From Deinococcus puniceus (GTDB lineage: Bacteria > Deinococcota > Deinococci > Deinococcales > Deinococcaceae): a stretch of 64,000 nt of DNA. The position numbers and the translations under genes were made by a program. Each line of letters starts with the position of its first letter. Within the stretch, counting starts at the first letter, position 1. This document shows positions 36,955 to 45,194 of the stretch, in pieces. Where the stretch lies: positions 2,154,501 through 2,218,500 of the forward strand of contig NZ_CP011387.1 in the NCBI RefSeq assembly GCF_001644565.1, given 5' to 3'. Under the pieces are notes generated by a model. It saw only the letters and a list, made by a program, of their open reading frames with translations. It was not told the DNA's origin and did not search any database.

Positions 36955-38820
36955 TCAATTCGACTGTACCAACCGCCGAATTTCCCCCGACGCGATATAC
37001 GATTTGCCGTCCGGCGCGGTGTTCACTTCGTCTACCACGTACAGCAGCCCGTCTTCCCGAATGCTGCGGGGAAAGCGCATGTTCCAGTCGGGCTCGTAGC
37101 CGTCCTGCACCACACGGGCGCGGAGTTTGCTGCCTTCTTTCACGCACTGAACCAGAATTCCCCCGGTAGACGTATCGGTGACTTCCAGATCGGCGGCGGT
37201 TTTGGCGGCTTTGGTCACGCCACTGCTGGCGCTGCTGCGGCTGCGCGTCTGCGCGCCCCCGCCGATGCTAATGCCCTGAAGCGGATCGCTTTCGCCGGGG
37301 CGCACCACACGGCGAATCTCTCCGGTCACGCGGTAAAAGCTGCCGTCGGCGCTGGTGTCGAGGCCCCCCACCACGTACCGCGCTCCATCGGCCCGCAGCG
37401 CACGCGGGAACTGCACGTTCATGGCCGAATCGAAGCCCTCCGAGACCGCCTTGACACGCAATCTGCCGCCATCACGCACGCACAGCAGTTCTATGCCGCC
37501 TGCCGCATCGTCCACCACAGGCAGGGCCAGCACCGCCGTATCCACCGTGACGCCGCGCCCCTGCAAGTCGGCACGGCCCCGGCCCAAGCCCTGAAACGAC
37601 TGGTCGCGCAACTCCTTGCGGCTGTCGTTGTCGAAGCGGCGCGAGGCGATGCGGCCCGCGTAGTGCTCCAGTTGCTCCAGCTCTTCGGCAATCTCGAAGT
37701 GTTCTTGCAGGCCCGCCGAATTCAGGTCACGGATCAGGCCGCGCAGCACGGCTTCGGCCTCTTCAGCCTTGCCGTTGTCGGCCAGTTCTACAGCGCGTTC
37801 TTTGGCACGGGCAATTCTCAGGCGGGCCAAATCCAGCGTCACACTGATGTCGGAGGTGAAATCGGCTCCCAGCGGCGCGGCCAAGGCTTCGATCTGCACG
37901 GCCCCGCTCAGATTCTGAATGGCTCCGTCGCGCACGGCATCGGCCCGGAAGGTCAGGCCCAGCAGGCCATGTGTGCCGCCGCCCAGCGCGGGCAGATTCA
38001 GCTTGAGGCCCAGCAACTTGTCCTCGTCCTCGTACATGTCGCCCAGATCGAAGGTGAGGGGATCGGAGCCGGGTTTATAGAGGCTCAGCACATCGGCCAC
38101 CGTGACCCCCGGCGCAGGCGTGAGCGTGACCGTCAGGTTTTGGGCGGCCACCGCTTTCAGCGTTTGCAGTTCTATGCCGAACACGTCGGCGGCGTCGTCG
38201 GCGGACTGGATAAAGTAGAAATTGCCGCCAGCCGCGCGGGCCATGCCGATCAGGAGGTCTTCGTTGAAGCCGCTGCCGAAACCGAGGGTGGTGGTGGTCA
38301 CGCCCGCTTCGGCCTTCTGCGCCGCCGTTTTGGTCAGGACGCCCGTGTTCTGGACGCCCACGTTGGCCTGTCCATCGGTCAGCAGCAGCACCCGGCTGAC
38401 CACCTGCGGCCCCGCCTGCGCCGCCACGAGTTCCACGCCCCGCAGCCATCCGCCCGACAGGTTGGTTAGGCCGCCCGCCCGAATGCTGGCAATCTTGGCT
38501 TTCAGGCCGTCTTTATCGGTTACGCGGGTAGGCGCGATCAGCGTTCTCACCTCGTCGTCATACGTCACCACGCTCAGGGTGTCGCCCGCATCCAGCCCGT
38601 CTACCACGTTCTGCGCGGCGCGAATGGCGTGCTTCAGCAAACTGCCGCCCATGCTGCCGCTGCGGTCTATCACCAATGCCAAGTTCAGAGGCCGCCGCGC
38701 CGCCTGCGTTTGGGGCAGGCGCAACCGCACCAGCAGATCGGTGGGCGCGGCGTTGCCTTCTATCAGGTGCGACTGACCGAACGAATAGGAAACCTGTATG
38801 GCATCGGGATTTTGGGTCAT
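36955..38820 (-). CDS. VWA-domain protein with duplicated C-terminal domain
   Basis: 621 residues. The von Willebrand A domain (about 45-215) has an intact metal site: D52-S54-S56 (DRSGSM), T119 and D149 (LLLTDGQANVG). A beta-rich middle domain and a helical stretch (about 340-400) follow. The C-terminus has two copies of a domain of about 66 residues (441-506 and 553-618), 30 of 66 positions identical. Each starts GGI, has CV near the start, FPR, DG, YVV and GEIRR at the end, joined by a Ser/Arg-rich linker. There is no signal peptide. Function unknown; VWA proteins of this type assemble or activate complexes. GAGGT precedes the ATG. Confidence 0.82.
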   Translation of the reverse strand: MTQNPDAIQVSYSFGQSHLIEGNAAPTDLLVRLRLPQTQAARRPLNLALVIDRSGSMGGSLLKHAIRAAQNVVDGLDAGDTLSVVTYDDEVRTLIAPTRVTDKDGLKAKIASIRAGGLTNLSGGWLRGVELVAAQAGPQVVSRVLLLTDGQANVGVQNTGVLTKTAAQKAEAGVTTTTLGFGSGFNEDLLIGMARAAGGNFYFIQSADDAADVFGIELQTLKAVAAQNLTVTLTPAPGVTVADVLSLYKPGSDPLTFDLGDMYEDEDKLLGLKLNLPALGGGTHGLLGLTFRADAVRDGAIQNLSGAVQIEALAAPLGADFTSDISVTLDLARLRIARAKERAVELADNGKAEEAEAVLRGLIRDLNSAGLQEHFEIAEELEQLEHYAGRIASRRFDNDSRKELRDQSFQGLGRGRADLQGRGVTVDTAVLALPVVDDAAGGIELLCVRDGGRLRVKAVSEGFDSAMNVQFPRALRADGARYVVGGLDTSADGSFYRVTGEIRRVVRPGESDPLQGISIGGGAQTRSRSSASSGVTKAAKTAADLEVTDTSTGGILVQCVKEGSKLRARVVQDGYEPDWNMRFPRSIREDGLLYVVDEVNTAPDGKSYIASGEIRRLVQSN

Positions 38821-38985
38821 GGCTACCTCTGTGAATGGGGTCTAGGACTCGGAGTATGAAGGGTGGCTTGAGGAACAATTTAGAGCAGCAGGCAGGGCGG
38901 CGGGGCGAGAAACTGCCCAGCTCGGCAATGCAAGGGGTTTAGGTTTTGTTGAGGTGGGAGTCTGGTTTAAAGGTCTAAAGGTCAA

Positions 38986-39041
38986 GGGTCTAAGGAAGGG
39001 CAAACGGCTCAAGTTGAGGTTGGAATCTTTTCCTTAGACCC
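38986..39041. repeat. 12-bp perfect inverted repeat of the CTAAGG family
   Basis: GGGTCTAAGGAA at 38986-38997 faces TTCCTTAGACCC at 39030-39041, with a 32-bp spacer. A further GGTCTAAAGG lies just upstream at about 38971. It sits in the 239-bp gap between the LRR-like gene and the VWA gene, where it could act as a terminator or be a mobile miniature repeat. Confidence 0.7.
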
Positions 39042-39059
39042 TCAGACGCCCTTCCCTCC

Positions 39060-40121
39060 CTACACTTCCCGCACAGGCTGATACTCCCCCGGTTCCAGCC
39101 CCGCCGTCCACGCCACCGCCGCCGCGCAGGTGCGGATATGCGGCGGCACCCGCAGGGCGTAGCGTCCGCCTGTGCTGGGGCAGCGCACCAACACCGCCAC
39201 CAACGGCTCATCGTTGTCGAACGGCACGTGCACCAACTGGCGTTCGCCGCCCGCATCACGGTCACGGTGCAGGATCAGGCCGCCCACATCTTGCAGGAAG
39301 CGGTCTAGGCCAATGCGGTCAAGCAACACGCGGCGGCGTTGGGCGTTGCGGGTATTCAGCACCTCGTGTCCCGTCAGGGTGTCGGGGGCAAAGGCAAAGC
39401 GGGCATCCACGGGAACGCCGCTCCAGCGCAGGCCCGCACGAATACTGGGGGGCAGCGCAGTCAGGCCGCTGCCCGCCAATTCCAGCGTTTGGGTGATGTG
39501 GGCGTCGGGATGAAGGGCCGCCAGAGCCGCGCACCCGCTGACATCAAGGTGCGCCACGCTGAGGCTGCCGCCCAACTCGTGCAGGTCACGGCATCCGGCG
39601 AGGCTCAGGCGGGTGGCCCGCAAGTCGGCGCGAATGACGCGCACGCCGCTGCCGTTCAGATTTACGCTGTCGCGGATGCTCAGGCGGCCCTCGATTTCGT
39701 GCAGGGCGGGGGTGCGGCGGGCGCTCAGCCGTTCGGCGTGCAAGTCGGTGGGCAGGGCCGACAGATTGGGGCAATCATCCACCGTCAGTACCGTGCAGCG
39801 CAACCACTCGGGCAAGCCACGCAGCCACGCCGCGCCGCTGAGGTTGAGGGGGCCGGACACGCTGAGGGCGGCAGGCACAGGCCCACGCCTCAGCAGTTCG
39901 CGGGCTTCGTCGGGCGTGACGGTTTGGGGGATGGCTGGGGCGACAGGCGGCAGGCTGGTGTAGCGCACCGGAACACGCGGCCCACTCGGGGGCGTATGCA
40001 GAGGCACAGGCTGGGGCAAAGCGGCGGGGGCAGGCACAGAAACCACACGCTCTGGCTCCGACTGACGCTCCACCTTTTGAGGCTTGGCAATGAACCGCCC
40101 ACCGCTCTGCACCCGGAACAT
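39060..40121 (-). CDS. LRR-like protein with DUF6745-like C-terminus
   Basis: 353 residues, no signal peptide. The N-terminus (1-75) is Pro/Val-rich and probably disordered. Residues about 85-235 form short leucine-rich turns with a recurring C/G-x-x-L-x-x-L pattern (DDCPNLSALP, AGCRDLHELG, SGCAALAALH, GSGLTALP). The C-terminal 110 residues (VLLDRIGLDRFLQDVGG, VPFDNDEPLVAVLVRCP, YALRVPPHIRTCAAAVAWTAGL) resemble DUF6745 proteins known from actinobacteria; this is from memory and needs a profile search. Its ATG overlaps the stop of the upstream gene by one base (TGATG), so the two are translationally coupled. Function unknown. Confidence 0.75.
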   Translation of the reverse strand: MFRVQSGGRFIAKPQKVERQSEPERVVSVPAPAALPQPVPLHTPPSGPRVPVRYTSLPPVAPAIPQTVTPDEARELLRRGPVPAALSVSGPLNLSGAAWLRGLPEWLRCTVLTVDDCPNLSALPTDLHAERLSARRTPALHEIEGRLSIRDSVNLNGSGVRVIRADLRATRLSLAGCRDLHELGGSLSVAHLDVSGCAALAALHPDAHITQTLELAGSGLTALPPSIRAGLRWSGVPVDARFAFAPDTLTGHEVLNTRNAQRRRVLLDRIGLDRFLQDVGGLILHRDRDAGGERQLVHVPFDNDEPLVAVLVRCPSTGGRYALRVPPHIRTCAAAVAWTAGLEPGEYQPVREV

Positions 40122-40456
40122 CAGTCCAGCACCGTTCGGACGCTACCGGGGGTGTATTCGCGCTGCTGCCAGACCCGGTACCAGCCAGTAGGCAGGCGAA
40201 TCGGGCCGTGTTCCTCATGCGTCAGGGTGGCGTGTGCGGCGGTCACATGCAGATATTGATCGGCGGCCACATCATCGCCTGTGCGCTGCGTTCCCAGCGC
40301 GTACAACTGCGCCGCGCCCGCTTCCGCGATGCGGTGACTGTGGCCCGTGACCTCGCCATACGCCAAAGTGAGGTGCGGTTGCTGACGCAGGGGCAAGCGG
40401 GGCGGTTGGGCGGCTTGCAGCAGAACGTCTCCATGACGGTAGAGGGGTGCAGGCAT
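40121..40456 (-). CDS. Small HGDVLL/TGHSHR protein, first gene of coupled pair
   Basis: 111 residues, probably a compact beta fold. Motifs: YRHGDVLLQ at 6-14, LAYGEVTGHSHRI near 30-43, YLHVTAAHATLTHEEHGPI and GWYRVWQQREYTPG near the end. Five or six histidines in short motifs (HGD, GHSH, THEEHG) could form a metal or catalytic site, as in cupin-like folds, but no function is established. The ATG has a GGAGG ribosome-binding site 8 nt upstream and a consensus promoter about 75 bp upstream, so this is the lead gene of the operon with the LRR-like gene. Confidence 0.78.
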   Translation of the reverse strand: MPAPLYRHGDVLLQAAQPPRLPLRQQPHLTLAYGEVTGHSHRIAEAGAAQLYALGTQRTGDDVAADQYLHVTAAHATLTHEEHGPIRLPTGWYRVWQQREYTPGSVRTVLD

Positions 40457-40530
40457 AGGGAGAACCTCCTGAAGTTGACGTGCAGAACAGCGAAAAGGGG
40501 AAGCGTGAGGAAGATTTCTATTACGCTGCT

Positions 40531-40559
40531 AGCATAATCTTTTAGAGTGAATCTGTCAA
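40531..40559 (-). promoter_or_regulatory. Consensus promoter of the coupled pair
   Basis: On the minus strand: -35 TTGACA (40554-40559), 17-bp spacer, -10 TATGCT (40531-40536). One of the best vegetative promoters in the window, suggesting strong or constitutive expression of the two uncharacterised genes. Confidence 0.88.
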
Positions 40560-40590
40560 ATGTGGGGGTTGGATGAAGCTGAGGTTGTGG

Positions 40591-40692
40591 GTGAACCCCC
40601 CCGTTGCTGGCGCAATGCCCCCCCTCAAGGGGAGGACAAGTGCTTTTGCGCTCCCCTTGAGGGGGGCTGGCTGCACAGCAGACTGGGGGTTT
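40591..40692. repeat. Hairpin repeat family 2, copy 1
   Basis: Begins GTGAACCCCCC, ends GGGGGTTTA; terminal arms are complementary. Internal blocks GTTGCTGGCGCAATGCC, GCTTTTGCGCTCCCCT and GCACAGCAGAC are shared with copy 2. It contains an inner CCCCTCAAGGGG / CCCCTTGAGGGG palindrome. Confidence 0.75.
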
Positions 40693-40719
40693 ACACGCGA
40701 CTCAAATTAAAGTTGGAAG

Positions 40720-40824
40720 GTGAACCCCCCCGTTGCTGACGCAACGCCTCCCTTAGAGGTGGGGACAACAGCTTTTGCGCTCCCCTCAAGGGGGGCCGTC
40801 TGCAAAGCAGACCGGGGGGTTCAC
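40720..40824. repeat. Hairpin repeat family 2, copy 2
   Basis: Begins GTGAACCCCCCC, ends GGGGGGTTCAC, so its 11-bp termini are almost perfect inverted repeats. Same internal order as copy 1, direct orientation, 129 bp downstream. A partial third copy lies at 52711-52768. Confidence 0.78.
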
Positions 40825-40893
40825 CAGTAACCACCACTGCCGATCCCCCACATCCACTCTGTTCCTAGGCTGCCCCGTGCTATTTTTTCCGCT

Positions 40894-42072
40894 ATGCGCG
40901 TATTACACACGGCGGACTTCCACGCGGGACGAAACCTGCGGGGCTTTGACCGCACGCCGGAAATTCACGAGGCTCTGACTGAAATTGCCGCCCTCGCCCG
41001 TAGCGAACGCGCCGATGCCGTGCTGGTGGCGGGCGACCTGTTCGACACAGCCAACCCTTCTGCCGATGCCGAAGCCGCCGTGTTCGACTTCTTTTTGCAA
41101 CTGCGCGACGCGGGTATTCCCGGCATAGCCATCGCGGGCAACCACGACAGCGCGGCGCGGCTGGATTCGGTGGCGGGGCTGCTGGGCTGGGTGGGCATTC
41201 AGGTGGTGGCGCAACCCACCAGCAACCCGGCGGGCATGGTTCGCACGCTGGAACTGAAAAACGGCGAGAAATTGACGGTAGGCGCTCTCCCCTATTTATC
41301 TGAGCGCCGTTTGGTGAAGGCCGCTGACCTGATGGGCGGCGACGTGGGCGCGTGGCGGCAGAAATACCGCGAGGGCATGGGCTTTTTTCTGCGGCGCTTG
41401 GGCGAAGGCTTCCGCGCAGACAGTGTGAATATGCTGATGGCCCACGCCACGATGGACGGCGCGAAACCCAGCGGCAGCGAGCGCAGCATGCAGTTTGACC
41501 TGACCAACAGCTACACGTTGTCGGGCCTGCAATTGCCGCCGGGAGCGCAGTATGTGGCGCTGGGGCACGTGCATAAGCCGCAGCAGGTGTCCGATGCACC
41601 GCTGGCCTGCTATCCGGGCAGCATCATTCAACTGGATTTTGGCGAAGGCGGCGAGAAAAAACAGGTGAACTTGGTGGAGGTAGAGGCCGGACGCCCCGCC
41701 CGCGTCCATGCCCTGCCGCTGGCGAGTGGGCGAGAGCTGCGAACCCTGCGCGTAGACATGGATCAGGTGGAATCCCGCCTAGAGGCTCTGAAAGGCTTCA
41801 CGGGCCTGCTGAAAGTGGTGGTGAGAGCGCCCGCCGGAACCACCTTGCCGGGGCTGAAAGACCGCGTGCTGAGGCTGGCTCCCACTGCGCTGGCCGTAGA
41901 CCTAGACGCCGTGCAGGAAGATTTGGCCTTGCCCGAATTGAAACGCGAAGGCCTGAGCCTGACCGAGCTGTACGAGCGGTACTGGCAAGAAAAACGCGGC
42001 GAGTTGCCCGACGACTTGCGGGCCGCCTTCAAGGACGCCGACGAGCGGGCGCGAATTGAGGTAGAAGCGTGA
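40894..42072 (+). CDS. sbcD: Exonuclease SbcCD, nuclease subunit SbcD
   Basis: Mre11-type Mn-dependent nuclease that, with SbcC, opens DNA hairpins and processes double-strand ends. It has 392 residues. Metallophosphoesterase motifs: LHTADFHAGRN at the N-terminus, VAGDLFDTANPS, IAGNHDSAARL, LMAHATM and YVALGHVHKPQ. The C-terminal part binds SbcC. A TG-extended -10 TATTTT lies 7 nt before the ATG and no ribosome-binding site is present, so it is probably leaderless. sbcC overlaps by GTGA. In Deinococcus this pair contributes to radiation resistance. Confidence 0.96.
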   Translation: MRVLHTADFHAGRNLRGFDRTPEIHEALTEIAALARSERADAVLVAGDLFDTANPSADAEAAVFDFFLQLRDAGIPGIAIAGNHDSAARLDSVAGLLGWVGIQVVAQPTSNPAGMVRTLELKNGEKLTVGALPYLSERRLVKAADLMGGDVGAWRQKYREGMGFFLRRLGEGFRADSVNMLMAHATMDGAKPSGSERSMQFDLTNSYTLSGLQLPPGAQYVALGHVHKPQQVSDAPLACYPGSIIQLDFGEGGEKKQVNLVEVEAGRPARVHALPLASGRELRTLRVDMDQVESRLEALKGFTGLLKVVVRAPAGTTLPGLKDRVLRLAPTALAVDLDAVQEDLALPELKREGLSLTELYERYWQEKRGELPDDLRAAFKDADERARIEVEA

Positions 42073-44798
42073 GGCCGATTCACTTAGAGCTTCAAGGCTT
42101 CACCGCCTTCCGACAATTCACCGAACTGAACTTTGACGATCTGGAATTGTTCGCACTGGTGGGGCCAACCGGAAGCGGCAAATCCAGCCTGCTGGACGCC
42201 ATGACCTTTGCGCTGTACGGCTCTACGGCGCGGCTGGGAGCCAGTGGTCTGGACGCCCTGATTTCTCAGGGAGAGCGCGGCCTGAGCGTGAGCCTGACCT
42301 TTGAAGTGGGCGGGCAGGTGTACCGCGCCGCCCGCACCAAGGGCCGCAAGCAGGCCGAAAACGACGTGCGGCTGGAGCGCCAAGACGACGACGGGCGCTG
42401 GACGGGCCTGAACGACGGCGGCACCAAAGGCATCAACGAGCGGATTCGGCGGGCGGTGGGGCTGGACTTCAAGACCTTTGCCCGCAGTGTGATGCTGCCG
42501 CAGGGCGAATTCGCCCGCCTGCTGCACGGCAACGGCAAGGAACGCCAGATGTTGCTGGGCGAATTGACCGGGCTAGACCATGTGCAGGCCATGCAAAAGG
42601 TGGCGTCCGATAAGGCCAAGGAATTGAAATACCGCGCCGACAGTGACCAAAAGGTGCTGGCAAACGAATACGGGGGCGTGACGGCTGAAGCGGTGGCCGC
42701 CCTGCACACCGAGCGCGAACGCCTGAGCGCCGAGGCCGAACGCCTGACCGATACGCTGGAAACCTTGCGGGCCAGACAAACCCGCCTGCGCGACACCGAG
42801 CGCGTGTGGCTGGCCCGCGAGGACACCCGCCGCCGCCTGACCACCTTGCAGGCCCGCACTGGCAGCATTCTGGACGGCGCACAACGGGCAGCGCAGGCCC
42901 GCCGCGTGGCAGGTGTGGAACCGCTGCTGGACGCCGCTGGGCGTGCCCGGATTGCCCATGAACGCGAGGCCGCTACCCTTGCCCGCGCCGCGAGTCAGGC
43001 GGAAGTGGTGGCCCGCGCCGTCCACACCGCACAGACCACGCTGGATGCTGCACAGAAGGCCGAAACGACGATTCCAGAGTTAGAGGCCCGCGCCGAGGCC
43101 CTGCGCGAAGCCGAAAACGACGTCGCCCGCCTGCGCCGCGCTGGGGGAACGGTTCAAACCACGCACCAATCGCCGCTGCCTTGGGATGAAGACGCCCACC
43201 ACGCCGCCCGCGAATTGGCCCAGAAGCTGGACAAGCTGAAGGCGGAGCGGGTGCAGATCGAAGCCCAGAAAGCCGCACTGCACGCAGACCGCGAGCGCCA
43301 GAACACCGAAACCGCGCAGCTGAAGAACCTGACCGACGAACAGGAACGGGTCAAGCGGGAGGGACAGGAGGCCAAAACTGCCTCTGAACGCGCCGACGCT
43401 GCCCTGAAAACTGCCCAGATCGAGGCCGGGGCCGCCGCCTACCGCACCCATCTGCACGCGGGCGAGCCTTGCCCGCTGTGTTTGCAACAGGTGGAACACG
43501 TCCCGCCCGCGTCTAACCTCGATTTGGTCAAGCTGGAGCAGGAAGCCTCGGCACTGAAAACCAATTTGGAAGGCCGCCGCCTGCGCTACAAGGAAATCGG
43601 GCTGGAACTGGCGACGCTGCGGAAATCGGTGGACGCCCGCACCGACGCGCTGAGGGACTGGGAAGCGCAGATCGGGCAGCGTGAAGTGGATTTGCGCGAG
43701 TTGGAAAGCCATATTCCGGGCGATCCTCATACCGATGCGTTGCGCCTGCTGGCGGGCTTAGCTTTGCGGGTGCGGGAGGCGGGGGCTGACCCGGCCAAAC
43801 TGCGCAAGCAGGCGCTGGACGGTGTGGCGGCCATTCGCAAGCGGGTGCAGGACGCCGCCGCTGCCCTCGCCAATGCCGCGAGTGCCGCCGCCGGAGCGCA
43901 AGCCACATTGCAAGGCGCTCAGGCCGCCGCCGCCACCCGCGCTCGTGAGATGCAGGAGGCTCAATCCGCCCTCGACTCTGCCCTGACTGTGTTGGGACTG
44001 GACGCCGCCCAAGCCCGCGCCGCTGCCCTGCCCGAAGCCGATATTGCCGCGCTGGAAGAGGCCGCACGCACGCACACAGCGCAGGTTTCTCAGCTCTCGG
44101 AGAACCTGAAGGAACTTGAACGGCAACTGGGCGTGGCTCCCTTCGACCCGGCAGAACTGGGGCAAGTGACCCGCGACCTGACCGCCACCGACGCTGCCCT
44201 GACCGCCGCCCGCGAACTGGCCGGGCAACTGCGCGAGCAGGAGCGCACCGCCAAAGAACGCCTTCAACGCAAGGCCGAAATAGAAGGCCGCGCCGCACTT
44301 CTGGCCGCCCAACACGACACGTGGAAAACGCTGACCACCAGCCTGCGGGCCGATGAATTCCAGCAATTCCTGTTGGCCGAAGTGGAGGCCCAATTGCTGA
44401 CGCGGGCGGGCATCCTGCTACATTCCATCAGCGACGGGCGCTACCGCCTCGCGCTGGCCGACGGCGAATACGTGGTGCAAGACCTCTGGAACGCCGGAGA
44501 GGCCAGAGGCGTCAAAACCCTGTCAGGCGGCGAAACGTTCCTTGCCAGCCTGAGCCTCGCCATTGCCCTCAGCGACTACTTGGCGGGCAACAAGATTCTG
44601 GGCGCGTTGTTTCTAGACGAAGGTTTCGGCACGCTTGACCCACAGGCGCTAGAAGCCGTAGCGGGCGCGTTGGAAAACCTCCGCACGCAGGGCCGCATGG
44701 TGGGCGTCGTCACGCACGTCGAAAGCCTGTCGGAGCGCCTGCCCAGCCGCCTGCTGGTGACCAAAAGTGTCGCGGGGAGTAGCGTGCAACGGTTTTAG
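42069..44798 (+). CDS. sbcC: Exonuclease SbcCD, ATPase subunit SbcC
   Basis: Rad50/SMC-type ATPase. It has 909 residues. Walker A VGPTGSGKSSLLDAM near residue 33; two long antiparallel coiled-coil arms (about 190-465 and 480-770) rich in A, E, Q and R; zinc hook CPLC near residue 468 for dimerisation; ABC signature LSGGETFLASLSLA near 818; Walker B ALFLDEGFGTLD near 845; D-loop and switch region in the tail. The GTG start overlaps the sbcD stop. A 16-bp perfect stem follows the stop. Confidence 0.96.
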   Translation: MRPIHLELQGFTAFRQFTELNFDDLELFALVGPTGSGKSSLLDAMTFALYGSTARLGASGLDALISQGERGLSVSLTFEVGGQVYRAARTKGRKQAENDVRLERQDDDGRWTGLNDGGTKGINERIRRAVGLDFKTFARSVMLPQGEFARLLHGNGKERQMLLGELTGLDHVQAMQKVASDKAKELKYRADSDQKVLANEYGGVTAEAVAALHTERERLSAEAERLTDTLETLRARQTRLRDTERVWLAREDTRRRLTTLQARTGSILDGAQRAAQARRVAGVEPLLDAAGRARIAHEREAATLARAASQAEVVARAVHTAQTTLDAAQKAETTIPELEARAEALREAENDVARLRRAGGTVQTTHQSPLPWDEDAHHAARELAQKLDKLKAERVQIEAQKAALHADRERQNTETAQLKNLTDEQERVKREGQEAKTASERADAALKTAQIEAGAAAYRTHLHAGEPCPLCLQQVEHVPPASNLDLVKLEQEASALKTNLEGRRLRYKEIGLELATLRKSVDARTDALRDWEAQIGQREVDLRELESHIPGDPHTDALRLLAGLALRVREAGADPAKLRKQALDGVAAIRKRVQDAAAALANAASAAAGAQATLQGAQAAAATRAREMQEAQSALDSALTVLGLDAAQARAAALPEADIAALEEAARTHTAQVSQLSENLKELERQLGVAPFDPAELGQVTRDLTATDAALTAARELAGQLREQERTAKERLQRKAEIEGRAALLAAQHDTWKTLTTSLRADEFQQFLLAEVEAQLLTRAGILLHSISDGRYRLALADGEYVVQDLWNAGEARGVKTLSGGETFLASLSLAIALSDYLAGNKILGALFLDEGFGTLDPQALEAVAGALENLRTQGRMVGVVTHVESLSERLPSRLLVTKSVAGSSVQRF

Positions 44799-44814
44799 GA
44801 ACCGTTGGTGGGAG

Positions 44815-44853
44815 AAGCCAGAGGCCTTGAATGCAACTCAAGGCCTCTGGCTT
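44815..44853. terminator. Strong terminator of sbcDC
   Basis: Perfect 16-bp stem (44815-44830 with 44838-44853) and 7-nt loop, followed by a pyrimidine-rich tail. It lies between sbcC and a convergent small gene, so may serve both. Confidence 0.85.
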
Positions 44854-44871
44854 TCGTTTCTCTCTCTTCTC

Positions 44872-45069
44872 TTACCCTTCTTCGCCAGCTGTGGAGAGCT
44901 GTGATAATGACTCTTTCAGTTTCTTCAGTTGCTCCAACGTCAGGCCATATGCCTGTGCGATCTCACTTTCCGGGGCCTCGTTGCATTTCACAGAAAGGCG
45001 AGTTCTCTCCCACAACGCGACTTCTTCATCAGTCAAGCCGTAAGTGAAACCCGGAATCGTAAAACGCAT
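44872..45069 (-). CDS. Small hypothetical protein
   Basis: 65 residues. Starts MRFTIPGFTYGLTDEEVALWERT and ends in a helix LTLEQLKKLKESLSQL, with one Cys. No membrane segment. A GGAGG ribosome-binding site lies 7 nt upstream of the ATG, which supports translation. The segment IAQAYGLTLEQLKKLKESL reads like a helix-turn-helix or sigma-like helical pair, but too short to assign. No recognised family; it stands alone. Confidence 0.68.
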   Translation of the reverse strand: MRFTIPGFTYGLTDEEVALWERTRLSVKCNEAPESEIAQAYGLTLEQLKKLKESLSQLSTAGEEG

Positions 45070-45194
45070 AGTTGGCCTCCTGCAAAAGTGACTTTCGGTC
45101 TATCCAGAAGTCTTTCTCCGCCTGCGGAACAGATAATCGCTTCAACGGAAATCAGAACGGGCGACGGTCAAAGAAGATCGCCCCGTCACTGCTT

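Larger units (their letters stand above)
40457..40893. other. 437-bp divergent region: promoter plus two hairpin repeats
   Basis: Between the small protein gene (minus) and sbcD (plus). It holds a consensus promoter for the former at 40531-40559, two copies of a roughly 100-bp hairpin repeat, and the sbcD -10 element at 40881-40886. No ORF is supported. Confidence 0.7.
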
